DNA of 64,000 bases from Petrosia ficiformis (GCA_947044365.1 OX345652.1:2436940-2500939); one strand, 5' to 3'. Shown: positions 24,552 to 34,478, counted from the first letter of the stretch. The notes: generated by a model from the letters alone, not told the origin. Program-made: numbers and translations.

Positions 24552-24666
24552 GATTTTCTTGGTGTAGTCCACCATATGTATGACTCTAGTGGAAGTGATT
24601 CTGAAGACGAACAGAGAGAGACAGAGAAAAGAGATCAACTTAAAAAACTTCATGAACAATTAAAGT
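24552..24666 (+). CDS. Possible exon, acidic-coiled segment
   Basis: After TTCTTGGTGTAG an open frame reads HHMYDSSGSDSEDEQRETEK then RDQLKKLHEQLKS. This Ser/Asp/Glu run followed by an LxxLHEQLK helix is reminiscent of the segment behind the second bromodomain of BET proteins, but no bromodomain is present. It may instead be an early exon of the coiled-coil gene that follows on the same strand. Confidence 0.3.
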
Positions 24667-24974
24667 CAGTGCTAATCATAGATACACTGTATGGCAATCT
24701 GAAAATTATATTATATTAAAGTACTTCAATTGTAGTGCCCCATGGGGAGTAACTTAAGTAAAATTTCAGACTTAGCTGGAGCAATTTTAACAGCTGAAGT
24801 CTACCAAAAATTAACAGTACAATCTATCTGAGATGCCAGCTCACTCTAATTTTCAAGGAATAAAAATTCTTATTGCTCTGTGTATAACCAGTGTATTTTT
24901 GTGGCCATTCTGAACGTCTGCATTTCTAAACTTGTGGAAGTCTGAAATTCTAGATACCTCAGCAAAAATTTTTG

Positions 24975-25128
24975 AAAAATGACACAGAATGTTAGAATTT
25001 CAGAAACTCAGAATGTTAGAATTTCAGAAACTCAGAATGTTAGAATTTCAGAAAGTCAGAATTTTAGGAAGTCAGAAATACAGCAAGTCAGAATTCACAA
25101 TTTTAGAAAGTTAGAATTTTAGAAAGTC
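24975..25128. repeat. Short tandem repeat (AGAATGTTAGAATTTCAGAA)
   Basis: Units of about 24 bp (CTCAGAATGTTAGAATTTC) repeated and then degenerating into GTCAGAATT-type units. Confidence 0.85.
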
Positions 25129-25134
25129 TCCTAT

Positions 25135-25271
25135 TAAAGTTTGTCTTCATTTCTTTTCACTAAGACAAAACTTGAAAGAATATGGGAACGTTTACTAGTC
25201 CCACAAGACTCCAGAATCAACATAGCTATTCAATATAGCAGTCCAAATTTCTCAATCCATTTATCCGAGGT
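25135..25271 (+). pseudogene. Exon of coiled-coil gene (CCDC87-like?)
   Basis: An open frame reads TKTKLERIWERLLVPQDSRI then NIAIQYSSPNFSIHLSE and ends at a donor-like GAGGTAATAC. With the plus-strand exons at 26486 and 26812 it follows the order of conserved blocks I recall for CCDC87-type coiled-coil proteins (LERxWxxLxxPxxxRLDMAIKYS, then LWxxAsxxVxxRExxLxxLExFE, then NDxVTYKG). Name is from memory and uncertain. The downstream exon is frameshifted, so the gene may be dead. Confidence 0.45.
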
Positions 25272-25541
25272 AATACATACACACTGTATCACAGTCTTGC
25301 AGATATGTACTTCTCCAATAATGGGTATAATTATATTATCTCTAAAAAAATATGTACCAACTGAAGTACATATTGAAAAGTATAAAGATAGTGTATTTTA
25401 AGAATAAATTAACCACAAAGTGATATGAGGAAATATAATGAGATAAACAAAATTATAATACTTTTAAACACTTGGAACATAATGATATTTATCTTTACTT
25501 TTTGTTCAATTTGTAAACTGCCTGCACTTTGTATGGACTAC

Positions 25542-26372
25542 TTAGAAAGAACATGGAAATCGTTTTGATCTTATTTTCATTTCGATAGACGAATAGTGAT
25601 TAGTTTTTTCATCAGGTTCGGTCACATTTACCCAATCAACATGTTCTGAAAAGGGTCCAACTCGATAACAGTGAGTGTACCACCATCCAGTTTTTATTAT
25701 AAAACTACAATGGAAAATCTTATGCCAGTCATGATCACGATCCACAGTTGAGAACTGGGCTCCATTGTGCAAAGAAAAAGCATCTGGAAGGTTTCCACCA
25801 CTGTAGTTTCCAACAGTTAATGTATAGTTAGTTTCTGGTCCACCAACAGTAAAATAATCGTATTGTGCCCATTTCTTGCCATCATCTATGTCGAATCGCA
25901 ATTGAGTAGTAGTATTTGAAGTAAGATAATGCAGAGCATCCAGTCCAAGCCAGAACTCTTTATTCAGCAAACCAAATCCTTTTACATACTTGTTCCACTT
26001 CTTTTCGAACTTACTCTTGTTCTTGTTTCTCCTTCCGAAAACTAACCATCCATCACCGGAAGTTTCCATATCGCACATAATTCGAGTGCTTTCTGACCGA
26101 TCTAGCCAATACACACCACTTTTGCGACCAAGTAGAAAAACATCACAGCAGTCTTTCAACAATGTTTTTTGTATACATTTTCCAGACAGATTGTCTCGCA
26201 AACTCGCGATCACTGCCGGACAGCTGTTATAAATGTCACCCATTGGGTGAGTGACATTATTTCTAATAATTGCGTTTTGAACGAAACCGTTGTACTTCTT
26301 TGATATATGGGAGCCTCCACAAAAACACAATAGAACAATTAGGAAATAAGCAGAGGCAGAGGGTACCTCCAT
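25542..26372 (-). CDS. Secreted fibrinogen-related protein, intronless
   Basis: 276 residues in one exon. A hydrophobic N-terminus (AYFLIVLLCFCGG) fits a signal peptide. From about residue 70 it is a fibrinogen C-terminal domain: DCCDVFLLGRKSGVYWLD, IMCDMETSGDGWLVFGRR, FWLGLDALHYLT, LRFDIDD, the calcium-site region FSTVDRDHDWH, and GWWYTHCYRVG. Several NxS/T sequons (TSNTTT, ETNYT, GNYSG, VNVTE) support secretion. The NLNGxY segment usual after WWYxxC is replaced by GPFSEHVDW, so ligand binding may differ. Such proteins act in lectin-like recognition or the extracellular matrix. It lies on the opposite strand inside an intron of the coiled-coil gene. Confidence 0.88.
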   Translation of the reverse strand: MEVPSASAYFLIVLLCFCGGSHISKKYNGFVQNAIIRNNVTHPMGDIYNSCPAVIASLRDNLSGKCIQKTLLKDCCDVFLLGRKSGVYWLDRSESTRIMCDMETSGDGWLVFGRRNKNKSKFEKKWNKYVKGFGLLNKEFWLGLDALHYLTSNTTTQLRFDIDDGKKWAQYDYFTVGGPETNYTLTVGNYSGGNLPDAFSLHNGAQFSTVDRDHDWHKIFHCSFIIKTGWWYTHCYRVGPFSEHVDWVNVTEPDEKTNHYSSIEMKIRSKRFPCSF

Positions 26373-26485
26373 TTGCTTTCAAAATGCCAATTTATAAAAC
26401 TGATCCAACATAGCTGGTTATCTCTTTTGTAGTTAGTTGAACCACGCGGTGGGCGTTGTCCAAAACACTCATATTTTCATTTCCA

Positions 26486-26596
26486 GGTATATAATTTGTG
26501 GGAAGCAAGCAGTGATGCAGTAGAACAAAGAGAAGATGCCTTAAAAAGATTAGAATCGTTTGAAGAACATGCATGCTTCCTCTCCATCAAGACATT
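26486..26596 (+). pseudogene. Coiled-coil gene exon with 4-bp frameshift
   Basis: After TTTTCATTTCCAG the frame reads VYNLWEASSDAVEQREDALK then RLESFEEHA. A tandem ATGCATGC then shifts the frame; reading on in the next frame gives SSPSRHFSK, which is what the family block (LExFExxASDPxRFFxK) predicts. One extra ATGC therefore explains the break. A donor-like AGAGTAATT follows. Confidence 0.5.
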
Positions 26597-26811
26597 TCTC
26601 CAAGAGTAATTATAATTATAATTCATGATAATAATTTACCACATCAAAGTTAGTGGTTGTTATGTGTGTGTAGCCATTACAATACTGTTTTTTTCACCAG
26701 CCAATTCTACAGTAGCTAGACTCAAATAAGCGAAAACTAGAAATGTTTTACATCAGGTAGGCATAATTTGTTGAAAATATTAATTTTGCCTGCAATCACA
26801 TTTTATACAGC

Positions 26812-26889
26812 AACTTCACAAAATCGATTGTCAAGTCATTTCATGTGCGAAGAAGCTGAGGAAATTTAATAATGTCTTGACATACAAGG
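26812..26889 (+). pseudogene. Coiled-coil gene exon (VLTYK block)
   Basis: Clean acceptor (TTTATACAG) and donor (AAGGTACAT) bound 26 in-frame codons QLHKIDCQVISCAKKLRKFN then NVLTYK. Same strand and expected order after the exon at 26486, but phases do not join directly, so at least one exon between them is missing or unseen. Confidence 0.45.
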
Positions 26890-26999
26890 TACATTAGAGT
26901 GAATTTATGATTTACACTGTTGGCTAACCTACTGGTGGGACCAGGAGTATTGAGAGACTTAAATTCCTGAATTATTGATCCTAGAGGTAGATATAGGGA

Positions 27000-28790
27000 A
27001 GAGTAGAGTTAATTATATAGTAATCCAGTAAATTTGTTAATGTACAGCCCTTGTAGTTCTAATACTAAGTCATAATAAATATTTATATTCATTTTATGCA
27101 ACAGATCTCAGTTTTTGGAAAGATTTCTTTAGAATAAACCTGCTGAGCAGATATAGATTTGGAATCAGAGAATCAGAACCAGACAGATGAAAATAATAAC
27201 TAAATAATGATAATAATGGTATAACTCAAAAAATATAAATAATGATATACATTTGTAATAAAGATGGAGTTATGAACAATTAAATATAGTAACATGAAAC
27301 ATGATGTAATCATTATGGACTAGAAGGCTGTTGCATTAAAGATACAACACTTGTTTCTTTGTTTACTGAAGGCACAAGTTCTTCTATATTTGTTCTTGAA
27401 TTTGGGATTGTTCTGATGCTGAATTCAGCAGCATATGTCAGTAAGATACTATCAAGGCTGACACTGACTGTTGAACTCTTAAGTTTGGTCTCGTGATGTT
27501 TTTGTCGTTTAACACGAGATGTTTTGGGTGTTTGAAAACTACCCTTCATGAATGTTTTTCTCGACAGGGGATCAATTATCCAGTAATTACATTGTGCACT
27601 TTCCTCTTCCTTTGGAGCAAAGGGTGCTTTCCTAAAACATTCATTTGTATTGAGGCAATTACGAACAGCATTCTTCCATGCACGTTTAGATCGGTCATAA
27701 AATGGAAAAGTGGTTGATATATAATTATATATATCTGATGTTGTTGACATTCTACGAGGAGATGAACTGATAGCCATTGCTATCAAAGCACTGAATGAAT
27801 ATGGCGGTTTAACATATGATTTTGGCAACAATAGGTTCAAATTTTGAAACATTGATGGAGACGAATAAGAATCATATGTCAATTCAATATCTTCAATTTC
27901 TTTCACACTTGGTTCCGGAAATATTGGAATTGGCATAGTTTGGGGATCTGTTGGTATGTCGGTATTTGTACTTTGCTCGTACCAACAATCTGGAGGTGGG
28001 TGTTTACAACCTTGTAATATTTGAGAGAGAGGTGGAGAAGGAAAATCTCTGTGCGATGAATAACACTGAGAAAACAGTGGTCTAAATTGGTTTCTTATCT
28101 GATAATAAGGAGTAAAATAAGGGGCAACTCGTTGGTTGCATGGAGGATTTAATATCGTAGGAGGAACATATGGTGGATCAGACAATAATGTGGATGAGTC
28201 TGGAGGTTCGGTGGATGATATATCTGCTATTGATATAACAAGCTCTTCATGAGGTTTAGTTTCTATATTTTTTATCACTGATGTGTTTGCTATAGCTCCT
28301 AAATTGGCTGATGAAAGAGATGGTCTTGGTGAAATGGGTGGAGGTGTTGATAAACAATATAGAATAGGATTACAATGACTTGTAATAGATGAACGATAAA
28401 ATTCAAAATGAGAATCTGTCATCCAATTGCAATCAGTTTGAGGTGGTATAATAAAGTAATTCAAAGGTCCCCTAAACATGAGCTCGAATCTCTGCTGTGG
28501 AGTGAGGGATATAGGCGAAATGAACTGGACAGCTGACACACCACTCCACGAGGTTGTAATGGTTGCCAATGTGGAAGCTGCAATGATGATGGTTGACGAG
28601 ACATGTTAGCTCCAAAACTGTAGTTCGTCAATAATACATGCAAACATATAAAAGATTTGCATCATCAACACGATAATTGTTTATACACAAGATGATAGGA
28701 AAAAAACACACATATATATATAATACATTTTCGATTATTATAAATAGAAATCATATAAACAAGACTCACCAGCGATTAGTAGATCTACTT
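27000..28790 (-). repeat. Inverted duplication, left arm (forkhead copy 1)
   Basis: The gene at 27313-28569 and about 300 bp beyond its stop and 200 bp before its start are mirrored at 31895-33085, including CAGCGATTAG/CTAATCGCTG and the CTTTCCAAAAACTGAGATC block. Confidence 0.88.
27313..28569 (-). CDS. Divergent forkhead transcription factor, copy 1
   Basis: A 418-codon open stretch with a forkhead domain at about residues 252-335: KPPYSFSALIAMAI, IYNYISTTFPFYDRSKRAWK, NAVRNCLNTNECFRKAPFAP, NYWIIDPLSRKTF. The recognition helix reads NAVRNCLNTN where typical proteins have NSIRHNLSLN, so the key His and Ser are changed and DNA specificity may differ. The first true ATG in this frame is at 28477-28479 (ELMFRGP). 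Upstream, the sequence MSRQPSSLQLPHWQ, used in the second copy, is present but out of frame because of small deletions near 28520-28535. Either the gene now starts at the internal Met (~388 aa) or it is broken. Fox class not assignable. Confidence 0.75.
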   Translation of the reverse strand: MATITTSWSGVSAVQFISPISLTPQQRFELMFRGPLNYFIIPPQTDCNWMTDSHFEFYRSSITSHCNPILYCLSTPPPISPRPSLSSANLGAIANTSVIKNIETKPHEELVISIADISSTEPPDSSTLLSDPPYVPPTILNPPCNQRVAPYFTPYYQIRNQFRPLFSQCYSSHRDFPSPPLSQILQGCKHPPPDCWYEQSTNTDIPTDPQTMPIPIFPEPSVKEIEDIELTYDSYSSPSMFQNLNLLLPKSYVKPPYSFSALIAMAISSSPRRMSTTSDIYNYISTTFPFYDRSKRAWKNAVRNCLNTNECFRKAPFAPKEEESAQCNYWIIDPLSRKTFMKGSFQTPKTSRVKRQKHHETKLKSSTVSVSLDSILLTYAAEFSIRTIPNSRTNIEELVPSVNKETSVVSLMQQPSSP

Positions 28791-29150
28791 AGTTTTTACA
28801 AAAGCTGAGGTGAATCTCGAGAAGAAACTGACCATACAAATTAATTACATGACATCATCACATAAAATATTCAATCACGACTTTTCGATAATTGCATTTC
28901 AGCCTAAGCCATGGCTGTGACGAGACCTATAGAGAATCCAGCACACGCTAAGGATAAATGTGGCTGTCAGAAACTCTGCTAAAACCAGTCTTTCTCAAAA
29001 CTGTCCATCCTCAGCACCAGCTTCACTCAACATGATGTATCTCCTGTACAAGTTGAATTTCAGTCTACTCCAACTACAATGGCAATTGATATTCATCACT
29101 TACCACCAACCCTAGTCACTTTATCAACCTCCAGTTGTCGTTTCACCCAG

Positions 29151-29562
29151 TAGTTCTCCTTCACAGTATAGTAGGAAAGGAACTATTGATACTACACACA
29201 CAACCAATCAAAGTGGTGATGAGTCGTATCAACCTTTTGTACTGCCTTTGTTTGGTCAGGCTTCAGTTGGTAGCCTGGAGTATGCTCAAAACATTGAACA
29301 ACTTACACAACCTAACACTACAAGCTATAGACTCACCCATCTTCATGAATCAAGAATTGGAAATCCATCAAACTCATGCAGAGTACAACATGAACAACTT
29401 ACACAACCTAACACCCCATTTAATCAATATGGAAATTCATCAAACTCAGAGTCTTCACACTCTTCTAGTATCGTAGAAACAAACCCAGTACAGCAAACCT
29501 CTATTAGTGGTATTCACTTGTATACATATGTCATTTATTCAATAACATTATATTATACCTGA
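29151..29562 (+). CDS. Possible exon, Ser/Gln/Asn-rich
   Basis: After TTTCACCCAG the frame SSPSQYSRKGTIDTTHTTNQ runs 136 codons to TGA, with two EQLTQPNT motifs. The first part (PSQYSRKGTID, TTNQS) recurs at 31744-31815 in the same orientation just before forkhead copy 2. Low-complexity activation-domain-like composition; no family recognised. May be a duplicated gene fragment. Confidence 0.35.
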
Positions 29563-29564
29563 TG

Positions 29565-29695
29565 TATGTATCCATGTATGCTGTATACATGTAAATTGTT
29601 TTTGCACATGACATATTCAATAAAAGCAGATCTTTTAAATAACAATTTTTTGGATTAATTCAAATGGCTCTAAAACTTTGTGTGTTATGGTGAGG
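29565..29695 (+). repeat. Dispersed repeat with poly(A) signal, copy 2
   Basis: Second copy of 838-955, with CAATAAAAGCAGATCTTT and GTGTGTTATGGTGA. It lies directly after the Ser/Gln-rich exon, consistent with a 3'-UTR. Confidence 0.6.
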
Positions 29696-29994
29696 CCGGA
29701 GTCTGTGCAGAATACTAGTTACCATATCGGAATATTAATATTCTCGAGGATGCCAGTCCAGGATTGGTCAAGTTCCAATCCCGTTACATTACGTAAATAT
29801 CACTATTTGATTATCAAAGTATTGACATGAAAATCTGAAATGGAAAGGAATATTGTGTATAGTACTACAATGAGAGAGGAACTTGTAACAATTGTTGAAA
29901 GGCCTAAACAACAACAACAAAAAAAGAACTATAATTATATAGCTTCTCGCCTTGATGATTATTAGTTGATCTGTTTGTAACTGCCAAAGGCTAT

Positions 29995-31041
29995 TTAAGT
30001 ACTACTGGATATTTCAGTTTGATGTGGGGAACCAATTGCTGCAAAAGATGATATTGGAATATTGTTTAACTCACTAGAGAGTCCTCTTTGAATGATTTCT
30101 AAAGTAGTATAATTTGCACGTTGTGTAGGAATATATGAATGTTGCGGATCAATATATGGTTCAGGCAGAAGTTCTTTTTCAGGAGGTGTTCTGAAGAATC
30201 GAACATCTTCTGTAAGCAGTTCCTGAAGATTTATCCAATCATCATCCTTCTTCTGATACTCCAAAACTCTGTATCCGTTTGTGCAAACTTTGGAAACCTC
30301 TCCACAGTCCATATACATTTGGGTTACAACACCACTTGCACTATAAAAAACTTTACCGCTACCGATTGGATACTCGGTGGAAAATTGCAGGTATAAATTA
30401 TTACTAGTATTTTTAGCGATTAAAAAATAAATCGCTCTACCTAACAGAGAATGATTCTTCCGAAAACGAATGTTAAACGGAACTCTAACGTTGAGGATCT
30501 TATAAGTTTCTTCAGCGAAATATTCTTTTAGTAGTTGATGACCGGGCATAGGTACAACGGAACTGAAGGGTAGTATAGATGGAGTCTTCTGGGTTAAAGC
30601 TGGTGAAGGACCAGCAATGCTGGTTGCTTGCGTTACGGTTACAGGGTAACAAAAGGCTGGCTGGAGTCCTGCAGTGGTAACTATAACATTGCCTCCACTT
30701 ATTTGTTGTGGAATAATATATCCAGTTGTTGAATCAGTAACAAGAGGTTTTTTGGATGTAGTTGGTGAATGACTATCAAGAGGTCTTTTGGGAGCAGTTG
30801 GTGAATTGACACTGTCTGAGTTCGAATGCAAGCGATTACTGTGAACGTCAAAAGATCTTTTTAGTTCTCTTACATTATCTATTACTTCAGAAATACCATA
30901 CATTCCTTCATAGTTACAACATGCTCTGCAGACTGGCTCTGCATAATCATGCAGCAAGGCCCAGGGAGCTTGAGGAACTTCGCAAACAAAGCATTTTGTT
31001 CTTGGCACCAGTCTGGTGGCTGAGTTACCAGTGCTAGTCAT
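29995..31041 (-). CDS. IRF2BP-like zinc-finger protein with novel C-terminus
   Basis: The N-terminus matches the IRF2-binding-protein zinc finger: TKCFVCEVPQAPWALLHDYA then EPVCRACCNYEG, with paired Cys and the following helix VIDNVRELKRSFD. In IRF2BP1/2/L this finger mediates dimerisation and the C-terminal RING binds IRF2. Here no RING is present. Instead residues ~170-310 form a compact segment (VRVPFNIRFRKNHSLLGRAI, LQFSTEYPIGSGKVFYSASG, GYRVLEYQKKDDDWINLQEL) that I do not recognise. I chose the ATG at 31039-31041 (MTSTGNSA) because the family starts close to the finger; an upstream in-frame ATG at 31089 would add 16 residues. Single exon, likely nuclear corepressor. Confidence 0.72.
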   Translation of the reverse strand: MTSTGNSATRLVPRTKCFVCEVPQAPWALLHDYAEPVCRACCNYEGMYGISEVIDNVRELKRSFDVHSNRLHSNSDSVNSPTAPKRPLDSHSPTTSKKPLVTDSTTGYIIPQQISGGNVIVTTAGLQPAFCYPVTVTQATSIAGPSPALTQKTPSILPFSSVVPMPGHQLLKEYFAEETYKILNVRVPFNIRFRKNHSLLGRAIYFLIAKNTSNNLYLQFSTEYPIGSGKVFYSASGVVTQMYMDCGEVSKVCTNGYRVLEYQKKDDDWINLQELLTEDVRFFRTPPEKELLPEPYIDPQHSYIPTQRANYTTLEIIQRGLSSELNNIPISSFAAIGSPHQTEISSST

Positions 31042-31624
31042 AACTGCATGTAGACAGTCAAATACGCTTGAATGTATAAGAAATAACATTACACGTTCAA
31101 GCTATAATATATTATACTAGCGAAATAACATGTATAGGTCTTCATAAAGTCAATAATGTGTTATAGTCATAAAATAAATCAATAATTAGAAATGAAGATG
31201 CAAGAGTAATGATGAATAACAAAAATGAAGAATAACAACAATGCACATGCAGATGTTCATCTTATCTTTCTTCATCACTCTGTCTACCGTAGTATGTTCT
31301 AGTGTAGTATGGTACAACCAAAAAGCCTAAGAATGAACATTCCAATCCAAATCTTACACTGTAAAAAATGAAGTGCGTATAACACACCAAACAAGGGTGT
31401 TATACACATAGGGTGTTCAGAGCACACTTAATATTAGGTTTACTGAAAGGGTTTTAGTTTTGGTTAACTAACTTAAAGTGCCCATTATAAAGAAAGCATA
31501 GCAGTAGTGAAAAAGCGTAGAAGTAGAGAAAAGCTGTATCCGATTCCAACAGTGATATTGACTTGGTTTGTGAATCAGATGAATAAATTTTGATAGTGAT
31601 ATGAAAATGTAACTTGAACAGTGA

Positions 31625-31748
31625 CTACATTAGTATGTATGTATGCACGCATATGTATGTATATGTATGTATGTATGCTATATATGTACATACATACATA
31701 CATAATACATATACATACATACGTATGTATGTGTGTATGTATGTATCC
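31625..31748. repeat. TATG/CATA microsatellite, inverted halves
   Basis: (GTAT)n, then (ACAT)n, then (GTAT)n, able to fold back on itself. Confidence 0.9.
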
Positions 31749-31894
31749 TTCACAGTATAGTAGGAAAGGAACTATTGACTATCAACCTGCTACACACACA
31801 ACCAATCAAAGTACAAGGTGAATCTCTAGAAGAAACTGACCGCACAAATTAATTACATGACATCATCACCTAATCACGATTCACGAAGCAAATT

Positions 31895-33085
31895 GTTGAA
31901 TGTTTGAACTGCTGCTAATCGCTGGTGAGTCTTGTTTATGTATTATATATATATTCCTATCATCTTGCCACGGTGTATAAATAATTATCGTGTTGATGAT
32001 GAACGCAACAAATCTTATATATGTTTGCATGTATTCTTGACGAACTACAGTTTTGGAGCTAACATGTCTCGTCCATCATCATTGCAGCTTCCACATTGGC
32101 AACTATTACAACCTCGTGGAGTGGTGTGTCACAGCTGTCCAGTTCATTCTAACTATCGCAGCTGTCCAGTTCATTCTAACTTTAGTTCATTAGGAGATAA
32201 TATTTCTGAACGTCAGCCTATATCCCTCACTCCACAGCAGAGATTCGAGCTCATGTTTCAGGGACCTACCAATTACTTCATTATACCACCTCAAACTGAT
32301 TGTGATCGGATGAAAGATTCTGATCTTGAATTTTATTGTTCATCTATTACAAGTCATCCTAATCCTAATTGCAGTACACGTTTATCAACACCTCCACCCA
32401 TTTCACCAAGACCATCACTTTCATCAGGCAATTTAAGAGCTACAGCAAACACGACAGTGATTAAAAATATAGAAACTAAACCTCCATATTCATTCAGTGC
32501 TTTGATAGCAATGGCTATCCTCTCAACTCCTCGTAGAATGGCAACAAAATCATATATATATAATTACATATCAATCACTTTTCCATTTTATGACAGATCT
32601 AAACGTGGATGGAAGAATGCTGTTCGTAATTGCCTCCATACAAATAAATATTTTAGAAAAGCACCCTATGCTCCAAAGGAAGAGGAAAGTGCACAATGTA
32701 ATTACGAATTCAGCATCAGAACAATCCCAAATTCAAGAACAAATATAGAAGAACTTGTGCCTTCAGTAAACAAAGAAACAAGTGTTGTATCTTTAATGCA
32801 ACAGCCTTCTAGTCCATAATGATTACATCATGTTTCATGTTACTATATTTAATTGTTCATAACTCCATCTTTATTACAAATGTATATCATTATTTATATT
32901 TTTTGAGTTATACCATTATTATCATTATTTAGTTATTATTTTCATCTGTCTGGTTCTGATTCTCTGATTCCAAATCTATATCTGCTCAGCAGGTTTATTC
33001 TAAAGAAATCTTTCCAAAAACTGAGATCTGTTGCATAAAATGAATATAAATATTTATTATGACTTAGTATTAGAACTACAAGGGC
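31895..33085 (+). repeat. Inverted duplication, right arm (forkhead copy 2)
   Basis: Mirror of 27000-28790 with internal deletions. Outside the arm, however, the block GAAACTGACC...TACATGACATCATCAC occurs in the same orientation at both ends (28818 and 31828), so the rearrangement was not a simple inversion of everything. Confidence 0.88.
32064..32819 (+). CDS. Forkhead copy 2, internally deleted
   Basis: 251 codons from MSRPSSLQLPHWQ. It keeps the N-terminus that is out of frame in copy 1, then loses ~140 residues in frame (IETKP of copy 1 joined straight to KPPYSF at a shared Lys-Pro) and another ~50 residues (QCNY joined to EFSIRT), which removes the second wing of the forkhead domain and the basic tail. 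Helices 1-3 remain: KPPYSFSALIAMAI, FPFYDRSKRGWKNAVRNCLH. A fold lacking wing 2 probably binds DNA poorly. Same SSVVSLMQQPSSP-type end as copy 1. Likely pseudogene or truncated regulator. Confidence 0.65.
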   Translation: MSRPSSLQLPHWQLLQPRGVVCHSCPVHSNYRSCPVHSNFSSLGDNISERQPISLTPQQRFELMFQGPTNYFIIPPQTDCDRMKDSDLEFYCSSITSHPNPNCSTRLSTPPPISPRPSLSSGNLRATANTTVIKNIETKPPYSFSALIAMAILSTPRRMATKSYIYNYISITFPFYDRSKRGWKNAVRNCLHTNKYFRKAPYAPKEEESAQCNYEFSIRTIPNSRTNIEELVPSVNKETSVVSLMQQPSSP

Positions 33086-33712
33086 TAAAAATGAAAATGA
33101 AATTAAAATGGAGTACTATGTATATGTTCATTACAATCTTACTATGAAATAAAGGTTAAGCCTGGTTCTTCTCATAATGATGCAAAGCCTTGGATCACAT
33201 CAATGTGTTGTATTGTAAACAAGCTAGGCTTTCATCAACGCTGTTAAAACGAAATACCATGCAATGCGAGGATACAATCTGATTCACACCAGCTACGTTG
33301 CGTTTCACCAATCAGTTTTCAAAATTTCATCACAATGCTACAGACGCAACGCAAGGCTTTACATCATTATGTGAAATGAGGCCTTACACATGTTGTATAA
33401 TCTAGAACATGGTATAGAATGTAAAACCATGATAGTTCTGTCAAAGCACACCCATGAAGAATTGATGTGGAAGATAACTCATTTAGTGGAACAGCAAGAA
33501 TATATCGTTACTCACAAAGTGTTTAGACTCTATGACATGTATACATCCCTGCCTAGCTATATTATTAGTGTTTCTTGGAAATCACAGGTATATAGTTATT
33601 ACAAGTTATGTAATTGGCATTATCAGCAAGGTGAATTTGTGCAAAAAGAACTTTTCCCATACCAAACCCCATCCACTATTTTGGTCAGTAAAGCCAACCA
33701 AACAAGTATGAA

Positions 33713-33866
33713 TATGTGTGTATGTATGTGTGTATGTATGTATGTATGTATGTATGTGTGTATGTATGTATGTATGTATGTATGTATGTATGTATGTATG
33801 TATGTGTGTATGTGTGTATGTATGTATGTATGTATGTACATGTATGTGTGTATATATGTATGTATA
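33713..33866. repeat. (TATG)n microsatellite at repeat breakpoint
   Basis: About 150 bp of GTAT/GTGT units that cut the coiled-coil ORF remnant on its 3' side. Confidence 0.95.
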
Positions 33867-33869
33867 GTT

Positions 33870-34003
33870 CTCTCTTTTTTGTTTCTCTTCTTGTTCTTCC
33901 TTTTTTTTTCTTTTTCGATTAGTATATTCAGTTTTCTTTTGAGTTCTTGTATTTCTTTTCTTTGTAATTCAAGTTCGTCTAATAAACTCTGTGAGTTTCC
34001 CAA
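33870..34003 (-). pseudogene. 5' remnant of MGNSQS coiled-coil ORF, inverted
   Basis: Encodes GNSQSLLDELELQRKEIQEL then KRKLNILIEKEKKRK, homologous to the first ~45 residues of 20731-21012. The ATG is changed to ATTG (start lost). It ends in the TATG microsatellite at nearly the same codon where the copy at 16065 begins. Confidence 0.75.
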
Positions 34004-34478
34004 TCTTTTTTTTTCTCAGTGTTTGCAGCTTATTTCTTTATACATGATGGCCATCAGCCACAATCCTCCCCTTGAGGACTTAGATTGATATTGCACATGT
34101 GCACATATATATGGTAGCCTGAATAATGATATATATACACAATGCATTATGAATATCACAAGTCATATGCATTGACACTAGTGAAAGACCAGTGAACTAG
34201 TTTAAATATATAGGGGTCCAGGTGTCAGAAGATTATTATTATTTATAATTAAAACAATTTGATCAAAATATGAATACAGTCACATTTGTTGCTCACAGTT
34301 ATGAGATTTTTAACACAAGCAGTATTACATTGTCTAAAAACGTTATCTGTACTTCAAGTTGAATTCAGTTTTACTTGGGTTGTGCTATACTGAATGTCAC
34401 TTTTGACACTTTTTCACTTGCTTGGTCACATATACACACACACACACACACACACGCATATACATGTATATATATATT

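Noticed and set aside
31621..31821. Open frame before forkhead copy 2
   Set aside because: Mostly microsatellite; only its end (PSQYSRKGTID) matches the fragment at 29151.
33390..34088. Long plus-strand open frame of 232 codons
   Set aside because: Over a third is TATG microsatellite (repeating CMYV) and the rest is the antisense of the coiled-coil remnant; the first ~105 codons match nothing I recognise.
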